A stretch of 64,000 nucleotides of DNA from Pseudomonas arsenicoxydans (GTDB lineage Bacteria > Pseudomonadota > Gammaproteobacteria > Pseudomonadales > Pseudomonadaceae). Positions 16,945 to 26,694 of this stretch are shown piece after piece. The stretch spans positions 696,501 through 760,500 of the forward strand of contig NZ_LT629705.1 of NCBI RefSeq assembly GCF_900103875.1, written 5' to 3'. Within the stretch, counting starts at the first letter, position 1, and every line of letters begins with the position of its first letter. Below the pieces are notes generated by a model. The model did not search any database. It was not told where the DNA came from and saw only the letters and a list, made by a program, of their open reading frames with translations. The translations under genes and the position numbers were made by a program.

Positions 16945-18264
16945 ATGCTGCATTTGTCCCGCCTTACCTCGCTGGCCCTGACGATCGCTCTGGTGATCGG
17001 CGCGCCTCTGGCGTTCGCCGCTCAACCTGCCCCGGCTGTCGCGCCTGCGGGCACCGCTGCGACCACCAAGGCGCCATTGCCTTTGGAAGAGTTGCGCACC
17101 TTTGCCGAGGTCATGGATCGGATCAAGGCAGCCTATGTCGAACCGGTGGACGACAAGACCCTGCTGGAAAATGCCATCAAGGGCATGCTCAGCAATCTCG
17201 ATCCGCACTCCGCCTACCTGGGCCCGGAAGACTTCGCTGAATTGCAGGAAAGCACCAGCGGCGAATTCGGCGGCCTGGGCATCGAAGTCGGCGCCGAAGA
17301 CGGCTTCATCAAAGTGGTTTCGCCCATCGATGACACCCCGGCTTCCAAGGCTGGCATTCAGGCGGGCGACTTCATCGTCAAGATCAACGGCCAGCCGACC
17401 CGTGGCCAGAGCATGACCGAAGCCGTGGACAAAATGCGCGGCAAGATCGGCCAGAAAATCACCCTGACCCTGGTTCGCGACGGCGGCACGCCGTTCGACG
17501 TAGTCCTGACTCGCGCGATCATTCAGGTGAAGAGCGTGAAGGCCCAGTTGCTGGAGTCGGGCTATGGCTACATCCGCATCACCCAGTTCCAGGTCAAGAC
17601 CGGCGAAGAGGTTTCCAAGGCCCTGGCCAAGTTGCGCAAGGACAACGGCAAGAAGCTCAACGGCATCATCCTCGACCTGCGCAACAACCCGGGCGGCGTG
17701 CTGCAAGCGGCGGTGGAAGTGGTCGACCATTTCATCACCAAGGGCCTGATCGTTTACACCAAGGGCCGTATTGCCAACTCCGAGCTGCGCTTCTCCGCCA
17801 CTGGCAAAGACGAAAGCGAAGCCGTGCCAATGGTTGCGCTGATCAACGGCGGCAGCGCCTCGGCTTCGGAAATTGTTGCCGGCGCCTTGCAGGATCAGAA
17901 ACGCGCAGTAGTCATGGGCACCACCAGTTTCGGCAAGGGCTCGGTACAAACCGTGCTGCCGCTGAACAACGACCGCGCGCTGAAGATCACCACGGCGCTG
18001 TACTACACGCCGAACGGTCGCTCGATCCAGGCTCAGGGCATCGTCCCGGACATCGAAGTGCGCAAGGCCAAGATCACCAGCGAACAAGACGGCGAGTACT
18101 TCAAGGAAGCCGACCTGCAGGGTCACTTGGGCAATGGCAACGGCGGCGCCGACAAACCGACCGGCTCCAGCAGCAAAGCCAAGGCCATGCCGCAGGATGA
18201 TGACTACCAACTGGCTCAGGCTTTGAGCCTGCTCAAAGGGCTGAGCATCACCTCCGGCCGCTGA
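16945..18264 (+). CDS. ctpA: Carboxyl-terminal processing protease (S41)
   Basis: A 439-residue periplasmic protease with a signal peptide (ends about APLAFA), a short Pro/Ala linker, a PDZ domain (about 105-185, GGLGIEVG ... GIQAGDFIVKINGQP) and the S41 catalytic domain. The nucleophile Ser lies in NGGSASASEIVAGALQD (about 300-316) and the general base Lys in TTSFGKGSVQT (about 325-335). Family members trim cell-wall hydrolases and lipoproteins. It sits 34 bases after the EnvC gene, which fits a shared role in peptidoglycan remodelling. Confidence 0.95.
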   Translation: MLHLSRLTSLALTIALVIGAPLAFAAQPAPAVAPAGTAATTKAPLPLEELRTFAEVMDRIKAAYVEPVDDKTLLENAIKGMLSNLDPHSAYLGPEDFAELQESTSGEFGGLGIEVGAEDGFIKVVSPIDDTPASKAGIQAGDFIVKINGQPTRGQSMTEAVDKMRGKIGQKITLTLVRDGGTPFDVVLTRAIIQVKSVKAQLLESGYGYIRITQFQVKTGEEVSKALAKLRKDNGKKLNGIILDLRNNPGGVLQAAVEVVDHFITKGLIVYTKGRIANSELRFSATGKDESEAVPMVALINGGSASASEIVAGALQDQKRAVVMGTTSFGKGSVQTVLPLNNDRALKITTALYYTPNGRSIQAQGIVPDIEVRKAKITSEQDGEYFKEADLQGHLGNGNGGADKPTGSSSKAKAMPQDDDYQLAQALSLLKGLSITSGR

Positions 18265-18265
18265 G

Positions 18266-19033
18266 ATGCGCCTGCGGTTGCTACTCGGTCTGTTGTGCTG
18301 TCTGGCGGGTGTTGCTCACGCAGCGCCCGCCGCTCAAAAGGCTTACATCACTCTGATCATCGATGACCTGGGGCAGAACCTGCCCCGGGATCGCCGTGTG
18401 CTGGCCCTGCCCGGTCCGGTGACCACGGCAATCATGCCCGACACTCCCCACGCCACCGAATTTGCCCGCGAGGCCCATCGCGCCGGCAAGATCGTCATCC
18501 TGCACATGCCCATGGACCCGGCCACCGGCCCGTTCGCCTGGCACCCCGACTTACCCATCGACGAACTGGAAAGCCGCCTGAACGCAGCGTTCAAGGTCGT
18601 GCCTTACACCGCCGGCATCAATAACCACATGGGCAGTCGCATGACGGCACAACCGGCGGCCATGGCCTGGCTAATGGCGGACTTGCAGCGCCGGCACAAG
18701 TTCTTTGTCGACAGCCGCACCAGCGCGCAGACAGTGGGGGCCTCCGAGGCACAGAAAATCGGATTGGCGAGCGTTTCGCGGGATGTGTTTCTGGACGATG
18801 AGCGAACTGAAGCAGCGATCTTGACGCAATTACAGACGGCGATCAGTTTGGCGCACAAGCAGGGTTCAGCGGTGATGATCGGGCATCCGTATCCGCAGAC
18901 GCTGGCCGTGCTGGAACGCGAGTTGCCCAAGCTGAAGGCTCAAGGGATTGAGTGGATCAACATCAAGCAGATGATCAGCGTGCGCGGCAATCGCGCGTCG
19001 GCTGCGCATGGAAAGGACGGCGTGTACCGCTGA
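18266..19033 (+). CDS. Divergent polysaccharide deacetylase family protein (YibQ-like)
   Basis: A 255-residue exported protein, signal peptide at 1-20 (LLLGLLCCLAGVAHA), then the NodB-like fold with the metal Asp in LIIDDLGQ (about 30-36), HMPMDP, NNHMGSR (about 115-121) and a late MIGHPYPQT. It begins two bases after the ctpA stop. This third position after envC and ctpA is conserved in many gamma-proteobacteria. The substrate is not known; the family may act on cell-wall or envelope sugars. Confidence 0.9.
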   Translation: MRLRLLLGLLCCLAGVAHAAPAAQKAYITLIIDDLGQNLPRDRRVLALPGPVTTAIMPDTPHATEFAREAHRAGKIVILHMPMDPATGPFAWHPDLPIDELESRLNAAFKVVPYTAGINNHMGSRMTAQPAAMAWLMADLQRRHKFFVDSRTSAQTVGASEAQKIGLASVSRDVFLDDERTEAAILTQLQTAISLAHKQGSAVMIGHPYPQTLAVLERELPKLKAQGIEWINIKQMISVRGNRASAAHGKDGVYR

Positions 19034-19039
19034 CTTGCC

Positions 19040-19062
19040 ACCCCACACGATGATTGTGGGGT
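19040..19062. terminator. Hairpin between convergent genes
   Basis: accccaca-cgatgat-tgtggggt is a perfect 8-bp stem filling the 30-base gap between the deacetylase-like gene and the convergent solute-binding gene. There is no strong T-run. Confidence 0.6.
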
Positions 19063-19063
19063 A

Positions 19064-19819
19064 TCAGAGATACCGCGCCATGATGTCATCCACCACGCCT
19101 TCCTTGCGCAGTTGATCCAGTGCCGCCTGTAGCTTGGCGACCACTTCATCCGGTACATCCTTGTTCAGGGCCAGGTACAGCTCCGCGCTGTTGAAGCGCA
19201 ACACCGTCTTGAGGCCGTTAACCCCTTCCTGACGCGCCAGATAGCGACCGGCCGGATCACCCGTCGCCCACAAATCAATCTGACCGCTCTCCAGCTTTTT
19301 CGCGTTGTCCTGATCGCGCAGCACCACAATCGGCTTCAGCCCTTGCTTGGCCAGAGTCTCGGCGATTGCGTCACCCTTGTACGCGCCGATCTTGTATTTG
19401 CGCGCCTGTTCGAGCGATTCGATGCTGATCTTGCTGTCGGCCTTGGCCAGCATGATCCAGTCATCCGGGCCAATCGGGCCGACCCATTTGAAGAGCTTTT
19501 CACGGTCCGGCAAACGCGCCATCACGAATACGCCGTAACCGGGCTTCTCGAGGGCGAGTTTGTAGATTCGCTCCCAAGGGAAACGCAGCGTCAGGCTGTA
19601 GGAAACTTCGGCACGTTTGAACATCTCACGGACAATGTCGACGGCGATGCCGTTGATGTTCTCGTCCTGAGCAAAATTCTTGCCGTTCTTCGCCATGTTG
19701 TACGGAGGGAAGTTTTCCGTCAGCAACACCAGGTCTGTGGCGGGATTTTCTTCAGCGTGCACGCCATTGATGAGCAATAGCGAAGCGCTAGCGAGGGCAA
19801 GAAGCAGGCGTTTGATCAT
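19064..19819 (-). CDS. Periplasmic solute-binding protein of the amino acid (SBP_bac_3) family
   Basis: A 251-residue protein with a signal peptide (LLLALASASLLLINGVHA) and the two-lobed binding-protein fold: LTENFPPYNM (about 33-42), GIAVDIVREMFKRAEV, RFPWERIYKLALEKPGYGVF and the second lobe from YKIGAYKGDAIAETL. It lacks adjacent permease or ATPase genes, so it is an orphan that may feed a transporter elsewhere or act in sensing. The ligand cannot be told from sequence. Confidence 0.85.
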   Translation of the reverse strand: MIKRLLLALASASLLLINGVHAEENPATDLVLLTENFPPYNMAKNGKNFAQDENINGIAVDIVREMFKRAEVSYSLTLRFPWERIYKLALEKPGYGVFVMARLPDREKLFKWVGPIGPDDWIMLAKADSKISIESLEQARKYKIGAYKGDAIAETLAKQGLKPIVVLRDQDNAKKLESGQIDLWATGDPAGRYLARQEGVNGLKTVLRFNSAELYLALNKDVPDEVVAKLQAALDQLRKEGVVDDIMARYL

Positions 19820-20029
19820 GTCGGGCTACCGAAATCCATGGCGTGCCCAAGAGTGCCTTGAGCCTGCGATGATGTCTACTGGCACTTTGATAACACTGCT
19901 ATCCGAACTGCAAATCACAAGAGCTTTGTCGAGGTACATAGTTACCGCCACTTCCGACCCTGCCCCTGATTAATTAGTGATGACCGGCGATAGCCCGGTT
20001 CTCCAATCACATTAATCAGAGGCCCTGCA
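19820..20029. other. Intergenic region between divergent genes
   Basis: Promoters for the solute-binding gene (leftward) and the protease (rightward) are expected. A small dyad, accgg-cgatag-cccggt, lies at about 19982-19999. No gene is seen. Confidence 0.4.
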
Positions 20030-21556
20030 ATGAATTCGATTCCTATCATGCTTTTCGGCACATTGTGCCTGTTGTGCACACCCTGTTTTGCACGCAGCCA
20101 CGATTATGGCGAAGAGATGCAAAACCTGTCCTCGTCCAAAGTCCTCGAAAATGCCAATGGATCGCATGACCACTGGCAAGGAATCGGGCGACTGACAATC
20201 AACCAGGGCAGTTGCACCGCGTCGCTTATTGATACGCGCGATGAAACCGCCTCTGAGCCTACTCCCGCTTACATACTGACGGCAGGACACTGCGTAGAGC
20301 TGAGCAATGGAAACATTGTGACCGACAGGCCCATCAATGGAACCATGGACTTCAATTACTTCGCTGACGTTTCCACGTTCAAGCATTATCCATTGAAGAC
20401 CGTGACATGGCGGAGCATCCAAGGCGTCGATATGGCGATTATCGAACTGGACGTCAGCCTTCAAAAGCTCATCGAAGAGGGCATACAACCCTTGAAGCTG
20501 GCTCGGGACACACCAACCTACGATACGGATATGTTGATCGTGGGTGCCCCCAAAGGCTTTGAGCAGATTACGTTGCGCATGGCGGCTTGTACGCTACAGC
20601 CGGCCAAGGAGATTGTTGAAGGGTCATGGGTATGGCGAAACACCTTCATGACGCGCTGCCAGGATGTTCGGGGAGGTGGGTCCGGAAGCCCCGTACTGGA
20701 TCGTTATACCAACGAGATCATCGGCGTCATAGGCACCGGGAATTTTGAGGAGAGTATTGCTCCGTGTCTCGACCATGCGCCCTGCACACCGGTTGGCGAT
20801 ACCTATCAGGCAGTGCCAGGGAACGTGTATGGCAACCCTACGACATTTCTAAACGGATGCTTCTCGCAAGGTCGTCTTGCTACAAATCCGCCGTCGTCCT
20901 GTCAGCTCTACCCGACCTTTACCATTGAAGGTACGAATAACCTGGAAAGCTACAAACGGCCCAAACAGCTGGATGACCATTCGTTTGTCGTGCCTACCTG
21001 GAATTATCGATTTACGATCAACACCGCGTTTTATCGTTATAAAACTGTTCGTAGTGCAATGGAGTGCGAAAGCACTCAACACTATAGCGATGCCATCAGT
21101 GCCACGGACGCGTTCATCAACGCGCAGATTGGAACGACACCCGGATTCTATTTTCTCTGCATCGTCGGTGTCGATTCATCGACACAACGACCGGAAGCGG
21201 GCCTGCTTAAAAACGCTTTATCGTTGCCAATAGAGATATTGGATAACAAGCCAACAACGCCGCCTGATTTGGCGATCGAGGCCGAAGTTTTTGTAAAACT
21301 GGCTGAAGCCGAAGAGCCGTACCGGACCTACTCGATCAAATATGGCCCTGTAGAGACAACCGATTGTCGTGTGCCCGATAAATACATCGAGAACATGCCA
21401 ATGGATTTCTTTATTGCGAACGACAAACTTCCGGGGAAGCTTTGCGTCATTGCTTACGACAAGTCGGGACAAGCGTCCGAACCCAGGATTGACGTGTTCA
21501 GCCGCGTGATTGGGGTGCAACAAGCCACGTCAGCCGGGGCCGACGCGGCTCGTTGA
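20030..21556 (+). CDS. Secreted trypsin-like serine protease
   Basis: A 508-residue protein with a signal peptide (MNSIPIMLFGTLCLLCTPCFA) and a chymotrypsin-fold domain. The triad is visible: His in LTAGHC (about 86), Asp in GVDMAIIEL (about 131) and Ser in GGGSGSPVL (about 221). The cysteine pair SCTASL/AGHC fits the usual disulfide, and others (AACTLQ/TRCQDV, APC/APCT) suggest more. The C-terminal 230 residues are not recognised and may be a recognition or prodomain. Base composition is less GC-rich than its neighbours, and it splits an otherwise conserved order next to the his operon, so it may have been acquired. Confidence 0.85.
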   Translation: MNSIPIMLFGTLCLLCTPCFARSHDYGEEMQNLSSSKVLENANGSHDHWQGIGRLTINQGSCTASLIDTRDETASEPTPAYILTAGHCVELSNGNIVTDRPINGTMDFNYFADVSTFKHYPLKTVTWRSIQGVDMAIIELDVSLQKLIEEGIQPLKLARDTPTYDTDMLIVGAPKGFEQITLRMAACTLQPAKEIVEGSWVWRNTFMTRCQDVRGGGSGSPVLDRYTNEIIGVIGTGNFEESIAPCLDHAPCTPVGDTYQAVPGNVYGNPTTFLNGCFSQGRLATNPPSSCQLYPTFTIEGTNNLESYKRPKQLDDHSFVVPTWNYRFTINTAFYRYKTVRSAMECESTQHYSDAISATDAFINAQIGTTPGFYFLCIVGVDSSTQRPEAGLLKNALSLPIEILDNKPTTPPDLAIEAEVFVKLAEAEEPYRTYSIKYGPVETTDCRVPDKYIENMPMDFFIANDKLPGKLCVIAYDKSGQASEPRIDVFSRVIGVQQATSAGADAAR

Positions 21557-21561
21557 CAGCG

Positions 21562-22332
21562 TTATCGCATGACGATGCCGCGATGCGCCATGTAGGCCTT
21601 GGCTTCCTGCACGGTGTATTCGCCGAAGTGGAAAATACTCGCCGCCAACACCGCGCTGGCGTGGCCTTCGAGAATACCGTCAGCCAAGTGCTGCAGGTTG
21701 CCGACGCCGCCGGAGGCAATCACCGGGATGCCCAGCGCGTCGCTGATGGCGCGGGTTACGCCCAGGTCGAAGCCGTTTTTCATGCCGTCCTGGTCCATGC
21801 TGGTCAGCAGGATTTCGCCGGCACCGAGGCCTTCCATTTTCTTCGCCCACTCAACGGCATCGAGGCCGGTAGGTTTGCGACCGCCGTGCGTGAAGATCTC
21901 CCAGCGCGGGGTTTCACCCGGTCCCGAGACCTTCTTCGCGTCGATGGCGACGACAATGCACTGCGAACCGAAATGCTGGGCAGCCTCGCCAACGAATTCC
22001 GGGTTGAACACCGCCGCGGTGTTGATCGAGACTTTGTCCGCACCGGCATTGAGCAGGTTGCGAATGTCCTGCACGGTGCGTACGCCGCCGCCCACGGTCA
22101 GCGGGATGAACACCTGGCTGGCCATGCGCTCGACGGTGTGCAGCGTGGTATCGCGACCGTCGACGCTGGCGGTGATGTCGAGGAAGGTAATCTCGTCGGC
22201 ACCTTGCTCGTCGTAGCGACGGGCAATTTCCACCGGGTCGCCGGCATCACGAATGTTCTCGAACTTGACGCCCTTGACCACCCGGCCGTTGTCCACGTCC
22301 AGGCAAGGGATGATGCGTTTGGCCAGGGCCAT
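21562..22332 (-). CDS. hisF: Imidazole glycerol phosphate synthase, cyclase subunit HisF
   Basis: A 256-residue (beta/alpha)8 barrel that uses ammonia from HisH to make IGP and AICAR in histidine synthesis. Catalytic Asp residues are in [15 protein letters not shown] (Asp 11) and VVAIDAKKV (about 130). The phosphate-binding GGVRT and SGGVG motifs are present. The start [11 protein letters not shown] at 22332 is chosen over an in-frame Met 11 codons upstream, which lies in an intergenic repeat. Last gene of the hisB-hisH-DUF2164-hisA-hisF order. Confidence 0.97.
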   Translation of the reverse strand: MALAKRIIPCLDVDNGRVVKGVKFENIRDAGDPVEIARRYDEQGADEITFLDITASVDGRDTTLHTVERMASQVFIPLTVGGGVRTVQDIRNLLNAGADKVSINTAAVFNPEFVGEAAQHFGSQCIVVAIDAKKVSGPGETPRWEIFTHGGRKPTGLDAVEWAKKMEGLGAGEILLTSMDQDGMKNGFDLGVTRAISDALGIPVIASGGVGNLQHLADGILEGHASAVLAASIFHFGEYTVQEAKAYMAHRGIVMR

Positions 22333-22347
22333 GCTTAATCTCCGATT

Positions 22348-22440
22348 AAGAGTTGCAAGCTTCAAGCTTCAAGCTGCAAGAAAGAGCGGACCGCTGTCAC
22401 GCTTCTAACTTGCAGCGTGTAGCTTACAGCTTGGAGCTGG
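22348..22440. repeat. Imperfect inverted repeat of the 'caagcttcaagctgcaag' type
   Basis: Two or more tandem gcaagctt/caagctgcaag units at 22354-22380 face their complement (cttgcagcgtgtagcttaca then gcttg) at 22409-22433, between hisF and hisA. The right arm overlaps the 3' end of hisA. A related copy lies on the other side of hisA. Confidence 0.75.
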
Positions 22441-23173
22441 TCGCGTAGCTATCGCAGAAAGCCTGAGCTTCTGCCACATCCAGCGTGCCCTCATAAATCG
22501 CGCGGCCCGTGATCGCGCCGATGATGCCTGGCGCCTTGGCGTCGAGCAGCGACTTGATGTCACCCAGATTGTGGATACCGCCGGAAGCGATGACCGGAAT
22601 GCGCGTGGCAGCGGCCAGCGCAGCCGTGAACGGAACGTTGCAGCCCTGCATCATGCCGTCTTTGGCGATGTCGGTATAAACGATCGCGGACACGCCGTCG
22701 GCTTCGAATTGCTTGGCCAGGTCGATCACCTGAATGGTGCTGATTTCAGCCCAGCCGTCGGTGGCGACGAAGCCGTCCTTGGCGTCCAGGCCAACGATCA
22801 CCTTGCCCGGAAACGCGCGGCAGGCTTCGGCAACGAAGGCCGGATCTTTCACGGCTTTGGTGCCGATGATGACGTAGCTCACGCCCGCCTTGACGTAGTG
22901 CTCGATGGTTTCCAGGGAACGGATACCGCCGCCGATCTGGATCGGCAGGTTCGGATAGCGCTTGGCAATCGCGGTAACGACTTCGCCGTTGACCGGCTGG
23001 CCTTCGAAAGCGCCGTTCAGGTCGACCAGATGCAGACGGCGGCAACCGCCTTCCACCCACTTGGCAGCCATGCTCACCGGGTCATCGGAGAACACTGTGG
23101 AATCTTCCATGCGGCCCTGGCGCAGACGAACACAGGCACCGTCCTTGAGATCGATAGCGGGAATAATAAGCAT
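22424..23173 (-). CDS. hisA: Phosphoribosylformimino-AICAR ribotide isomerase HisA
   Basis: A 249-residue barrel enzyme, fourth step of histidine synthesis, paralogous to HisF. Catalytic Asp 8 is in [11 protein letters not shown] and the second in [11 protein letters not shown] (about 130); phosphate loops are IGGGIRS and ASGGIHN. The last few residues (SYATSSKL) are encoded by an intergenic repeat that overlaps the gene end, making the protein a little longer than usual. Confidence 0.97.
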   Translation of the reverse strand: MLIIPAIDLKDGACVRLRQGRMEDSTVFSDDPVSMAAKWVEGGCRRLHLVDLNGAFEGQPVNGEVVTAIAKRYPNLPIQIGGGIRSLETIEHYVKAGVSYVIIGTKAVKDPAFVAEACRAFPGKVIVGLDAKDGFVATDGWAEISTIQVIDLAKQFEADGVSAIVYTDIAKDGMMQGCNVPFTAALAAATRIPVIASGGIHNLGDIKSLLDAKAPGIIGAITGRAIYEGTLDVAEAQAFCDSYATSSKL

Positions 23174-23186
23174 GCTTTTCCTTCGT

Positions 23187-23274
23187 CAAAGAGCTGCAAG
23201 TTGCAAGCGACAAGCTGCAAGCGTGCGGCGACCAATTCTTGCAGCTTGAAGCTTTCGGCTTACAGCTGCTTCTA
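23187..23274. repeat. Second copy of the 'gctgcaag' inverted repeat
   Basis: gagctgcaagttgcaagcga and caagctgcaag (23190-23221) face cttgcagcttgaagc...gcttacagctgc (23238-23270), between hisA and the DUF2164 gene. With the copy on the other side, this repeat family brackets hisA. Confidence 0.75.
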
Positions 23275-23529
23275 TTCTTTCTCGAGCGCCCACAAGTCGC
23301 TTTCGATGCTTTCGAACCTCTCTTTGAGGTGCGTCTGCACATCGAAAATCGCCCTGTTGTAATAATGCGGCGCAATTTCACGGGTAAACAGCTCAAGGAT
23401 TTCAGCCGCTTCGAACGAACCCAGGTCCAGTTCAAAGCGATCTTCCATGAAGCGTTTGATCTTATGGTTCGCCTCGTTCTCCTGTTCGGGAGTGAGGGTC
23501 AGGATCGGTGGCTTCTTCTTGACGGCCAT
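23272..23529 (-). CDS. DUF2164 family protein
   Basis: An 85-residue helical, acidic protein with the family pattern LTPEQENEANHKIKRFMEDRF...GSFEAAEILELFTREIAPHYYNRAIFDVQ. No catalytic residues are known. Its start is directly next to the hisH stop, so it is expressed with the his genes, though it has no known role in histidine synthesis. Confidence 0.85.
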   Translation of the reverse strand: MAVKKKPPILTLTPEQENEANHKIKRFMEDRFELDLGSFEAAEILELFTREIAPHYYNRAIFDVQTHLKERFESIESDLWALEKE

Positions 23530-24168
23530 TTACCAGCGACCATCCCACGCAGCGAAGTTCTGCAGCAATTGCAGGCCATGGGTATGGCTCTTCTCCGGGT
23601 GGAACTGCACGGCGAAACGCGAGCCATCGGCCAGCGCTGCGGCGAAATCGACACCATAGTGACCGCCACCCACCACCTGCCGCGCATTGCCGGCGGCGAT
23701 GTAGTAACTGTGCACGAAGTAGAAACGCGCCAGGTCCGGAATGTTGTGCCACAGCGGGTGACTCACCGTCTGTTTCACTTCGTTCCAGCCCATGTGCGGG
23801 ACTTTCAGGTGTTCGCCGTCTTCATGCAGGTCTTTGCCGAAGAACTTCACCGCGCCCGGGAACAGGCCGATGCAGTCGACACCATCGTTCTCTTCACTGC
23901 TGTCGAGCAAGGCTTGCATGCCGACGCAGATGCCGAGGAACGGACGATCCTGGCTGACTTCACGCACTAGCGAATCGAAGCCCAGGCGACGGATCTCCGC
24001 CATGCAATCGCGAATCGCGCCGACGCCGGGAAAAACCACCCGGTCGGCTTCGCGAATCACATCGGCATCGCTGGTGATCAGGACCTTGCCGGCACCGACA
24101 TGCTCGAGGGCCTTGGCCACCGAGTGCAGGTTGCCCATGCCGTAATCGATAACCGCGACCGTCTGCAT
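23530..24168 (-). CDS. hisH: Imidazole glycerol phosphate synthase, glutaminase subunit HisH
   Basis: A 212-residue class I glutamine amidotransferase that supplies ammonia to HisF. The catalytic Cys is in [11 protein letters not shown] (about 84) and the His-Glu pair in [14 protein letters not shown] (about 193-195). The N-terminal [12 protein letters not shown] motif is typical. It overlaps the hisB stop by one base. Confidence 0.97.
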   Translation of the reverse strand: MQTVAVIDYGMGNLHSVAKALEHVGAGKVLITSDADVIREADRVVFPGVGAIRDCMAEIRRLGFDSLVREVSQDRPFLGICVGMQALLDSSEENDGVDCIGLFPGAVKFFGKDLHEDGEHLKVPHMGWNEVKQTVSHPLWHNIPDLARFYFVHSYYIAAGNARQVVGGGHYGVDFAAALADGSRFAVQFHPEKSHTHGLQLLQNFAAWDGRW

Positions 24169-24761
24169 TACAGAACGCCTTTGGTCGACGGCATCTGACC
24201 GGCCATGCGGTCATCGAGCTCGACGGCCATGCGCAGGGCGCGGCCGAAAGCCTTGAACACGGTTTCGATCTGGTGGTGGGTGTTGGTGCCGCGCAGGTTG
24301 TCGATGTGCAGGCTGACGAGTGCGTGGTTAACGAAGCCCTGGAAGAACTCCTGGAACAGGTCAACGTCGAAGCCGCCAACGGTGGCACGGGTGTAGGGAA
24401 CGTGCATCTGCAGGCCAGGACGGCCGGAGAAGTCGATCACTACGCGCGACAGCGCTTCATCGAGCGGCACATAGGCGTGACCGTAACGACGGATGCCTTT
24501 TTTGTCGCCGATGGCTTTGGCAAAGGCCTGACCCAAGGTGATACCGACGTCTTCCACGGTGTGGTGGTCGTCGATATGCAGGTCGCCCTTGCTGACAATA
24601 TCCAGGTCGATCAGCCCGTGACGGGCGATCTGGTCCAGCATGTGCTCAAGAAAAGGAACACCGATATCAAATCGGGCCTTTCCGGTGCCATCCAGGTTGA
24701 TCGAGGCTTTGATCTGGGTTTCCAGAGTGTCGCGCTCGACTGACGCCTTACGTTCGGCCAT
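24168..24761 (-). CDS. hisB: Imidazoleglycerol-phosphate dehydratase HisB
   Basis: A 197-residue manganese enzyme for the sixth step of histidine synthesis, in its monofunctional form. Metal ligands are in [13 protein letters not shown] (about 65-77) and NTHHQIET (about 168-175). The start [12 protein letters not shown] is chosen one codon after a preceding Met by family comparison. It is the first gene of the his cluster here. Confidence 0.97.
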   Translation of the reverse strand: MAERKASVERDTLETQIKASINLDGTGKARFDIGVPFLEHMLDQIARHGLIDLDIVSKGDLHIDDHHTVEDVGITLGQAFAKAIGDKKGIRRYGHAYVPLDEALSRVVIDFSGRPGLQMHVPYTRATVGGFDVDLFQEFFQGFVNHALVSLHIDNLRGTNTHHQIETVFKAFGRALRMAVELDDRMAGQMPSTKGVL

Positions 24762-24918
24762 CACCAGCTCCGCAAAATCATTGGGCGAAAAAGGCAGCCA
24801 TTATAGGGGCGCGGGCGCGAAACAGAAACACGGGAGGCGATATGACTGACGGAGTGAATTCCGTGCTGTCGGGGATAGACATGTCCATACAAGCCGCTGG
24901 AAAGGAACACAAAACAAA

Positions 24919-25010
24919 TGTGGGAGCGAGCCTGCTCGCGATTGGGTCATAACATTCAACCTCTTCGTTGAATGTCAGACCGCTATCGCGAGCAAGCTCG
25001 CTCCCACAGG
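24919..25010. repeat. Inverted pair of REP elements (REPIN)
   Basis: tgtgggagcgagcctgctcg (24919 on, then cgatt) faces gctatcgcgagcaagctcgc (then tcccaca) ending near 25008, between hisB and the convergent end of the OFA transporter gene. Confidence 0.9.
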
Positions 25011-25029
25011 GGTACTGCGTTTACTTAAC

Positions 25030-26694
25030 TCAGTGGAACAGAACAGCCGTCTTCTGCAGGGTCACCCATACACCCCACGCCAACGGAATACCCACCACCA
25101 GCCACGCAGCGATTGCTAGCGGCTTGGTGCCCGGCGCAGCTTTCCATTCAAGAACGGTGGTCGCATCGGCACCTTTGTCGTGACCCAGTGCCTGTTCGGC
25201 AGCGAGTTCGGCGTCGGTCATGAAGTACTTGTCGGCTACCGGACGCACCATCAGGTTGCACAGGAAACCCAGCACCAGCAGGCCCGCGAGGATGTACAAG
25301 GTGATGTCGTAAGCCTCGGCACGTTCAACGCCGATGCTCAGCTGATATTCACGCAGGTAGTTCACCAACACCGGACCCAATACGCCCGCCGCTGCCCACG
25401 CGGTCAACAGACGACCGTGGATCGCGCCGACCATTTGCGTACCGAACAGGTCCGCCAGGTAAGCCGGCACCGTCGCAAAACCACCGCCGTACATCGACAG
25501 GATGATGCAGAACGCCGCCACGAACAGCGCAACGTTGCCCAGGTGACCGAGGTTCGGAATCAGCGCATACAGCGCGAAACCGAGGGCGAAGAACACGAAG
25601 TAGGTGTTTTTGCGACCCAGGTAGTCTGAGAACGAAGCCCAGAAGAACCGGCCACCGATATTGAACAGGCTCAGCAAACCGGTGAAACCGGCAGCAATCG
25701 CCGCAATCGAGGCCAGTTGCGAAGCGTCCAGCTGACCGAACGTAAGGTTGTTGCCCAGCAATTTACCGGCAAACACTTCCTGCAACAGCGGCGACGCCAT
25801 GCCAAGGATGCCGATACCGGCAGATACGTTCAGGCACAGCACCAGCCACACCAGACGGAATTGCGGGGTTTTCCACGCCACATTCACGTGGACGTGACGA
25901 TGAGTGATCATTGCGTTCGAAGCTTTTTTCGCCGGGGCGGTCCAGCCTTCAGGCTTCCATCCGGTAGGCGGGACGCGGTAGGACAGTGCGCCACCGATCA
26001 TGAACACGAAGTAGATCGCGGCCATCACCAGGAAGCTCTGCCACACGCCGACGCTGGTTGGCGAAGCGAAGTGGCCCATCAGGGCAGCGGCCAGCGGAGC
26101 ACCGACCATCGCGCCACCGCCGAACCCCATGATCGCCATGCCGGTGGCCATGCCACGCTTGTCCGGGAACCATTTGATCAAGGTCGAGACCGGTGAGATG
26201 TAACCCAAGCCCAGGCCGATACCGCCAATGACCCCGGAGCCGATCCACATCAGCCAGATCTGATGGGTATAAACCCCCAGCGCTGAAATCAGCAGACCGC
26301 CACACCAGCACAGCGCCGACACGACGCCAGCCTTGCGCGGCCCGGCATGTTCCAGCCAACCGCCCCAGATCGCTGCCGAGCAGCCGAGGAAAATGAAAAA
26401 CAGGGTGTAGATCCAGCCGAGCATCGAGATCGGCCAGTCGCATTGCGACGAGAAAACCTGCGAAATGAAGCTCATGTCCGGCGCGCAAGCCACGGGAGCG
26501 GTCACACCCAGGGCTTTGGACAGTGGCAACCAGAACACCGAAAAGCCGTAGGCCATGCCGATGCAGAGGTGGATGGCCAACGCGGCCGGTGGCACCAGCC
26601 AACGGTTGAAACCGGGCTTGGCGATGATGCGTTCCTTGGACAGGAACGCGGGCTGATCGGCGCTGAGGCCGTCCGCCGTGATGCTCGTTGTCAT
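25030..26694 (-). CDS. OFA-family MFS transporter
   Basis: A 554-residue membrane protein with about twelve hydrophobic segments. Signatures of the oxalate/formate antiporter-like family are FNRWLVPPAALAIHLCIGMAYG near the N-terminus, GWIYTLFFIFLGCSAAIWGGWLEHAGPR, and the MFS loop WFPDKRGMATGMAIMGFG. It has an insert with a charged loop after TM6 and a long C-terminus. The substrate is likely a small carboxylate but is not proven. It stands alone, divergent from the PanZ-like gene. Confidence 0.88.
   Translation of the reverse strand: MTTSITADGLSADQPAFLSKERIIAKPGFNRWLVPPAALAIHLCIGMAYGFSVFWLPLSKALGVTAPVACAPDMSFISQVFSSQCDWPISMLGWIYTLFFIFLGCSAAIWGGWLEHAGPRKAGVVSALCWCGGLLISALGVYTHQIWLMWIGSGVIGGIGLGLGYISPVSTLIKWFPDKRGMATGMAIMGFGGGAMVGAPLAAALMGHFASPTSVGVWQSFLVMAAIYFVFMIGGALSYRVPPTGWKPEGWTAPAKKASNAMITHRHVHVNVAWKTPQFRLVWLVLCLNVSAGIGILGMASPLLQEVFAGKLLGNNLTFGQLDASQLASIAAIAAGFTGLLSLFNIGGRFFWASFSDYLGRKNTYFVFFALGFALYALIPNLGHLGNVALFVAAFCIILSMYGGGFATVPAYLADLFGTQMVGAIHGRLLTAWAAAGVLGPVLVNYLREYQLSIGVERAEAYDITLYILAGLLVLGFLCNLMVRPVADKYFMTDAELAAEQALGHDKGADATTVLEWKAAPGTKPLAIAAWLVVGIPLAWGVWVTLQKTAVLFH

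Noticed and set aside
22348..23274. Short repeats around hisA considered as a CRISPR-like array
   Set aside because: Units are uneven, partly inverted and have no regular spacers or cas genes; they fit an intergenic repeat family.
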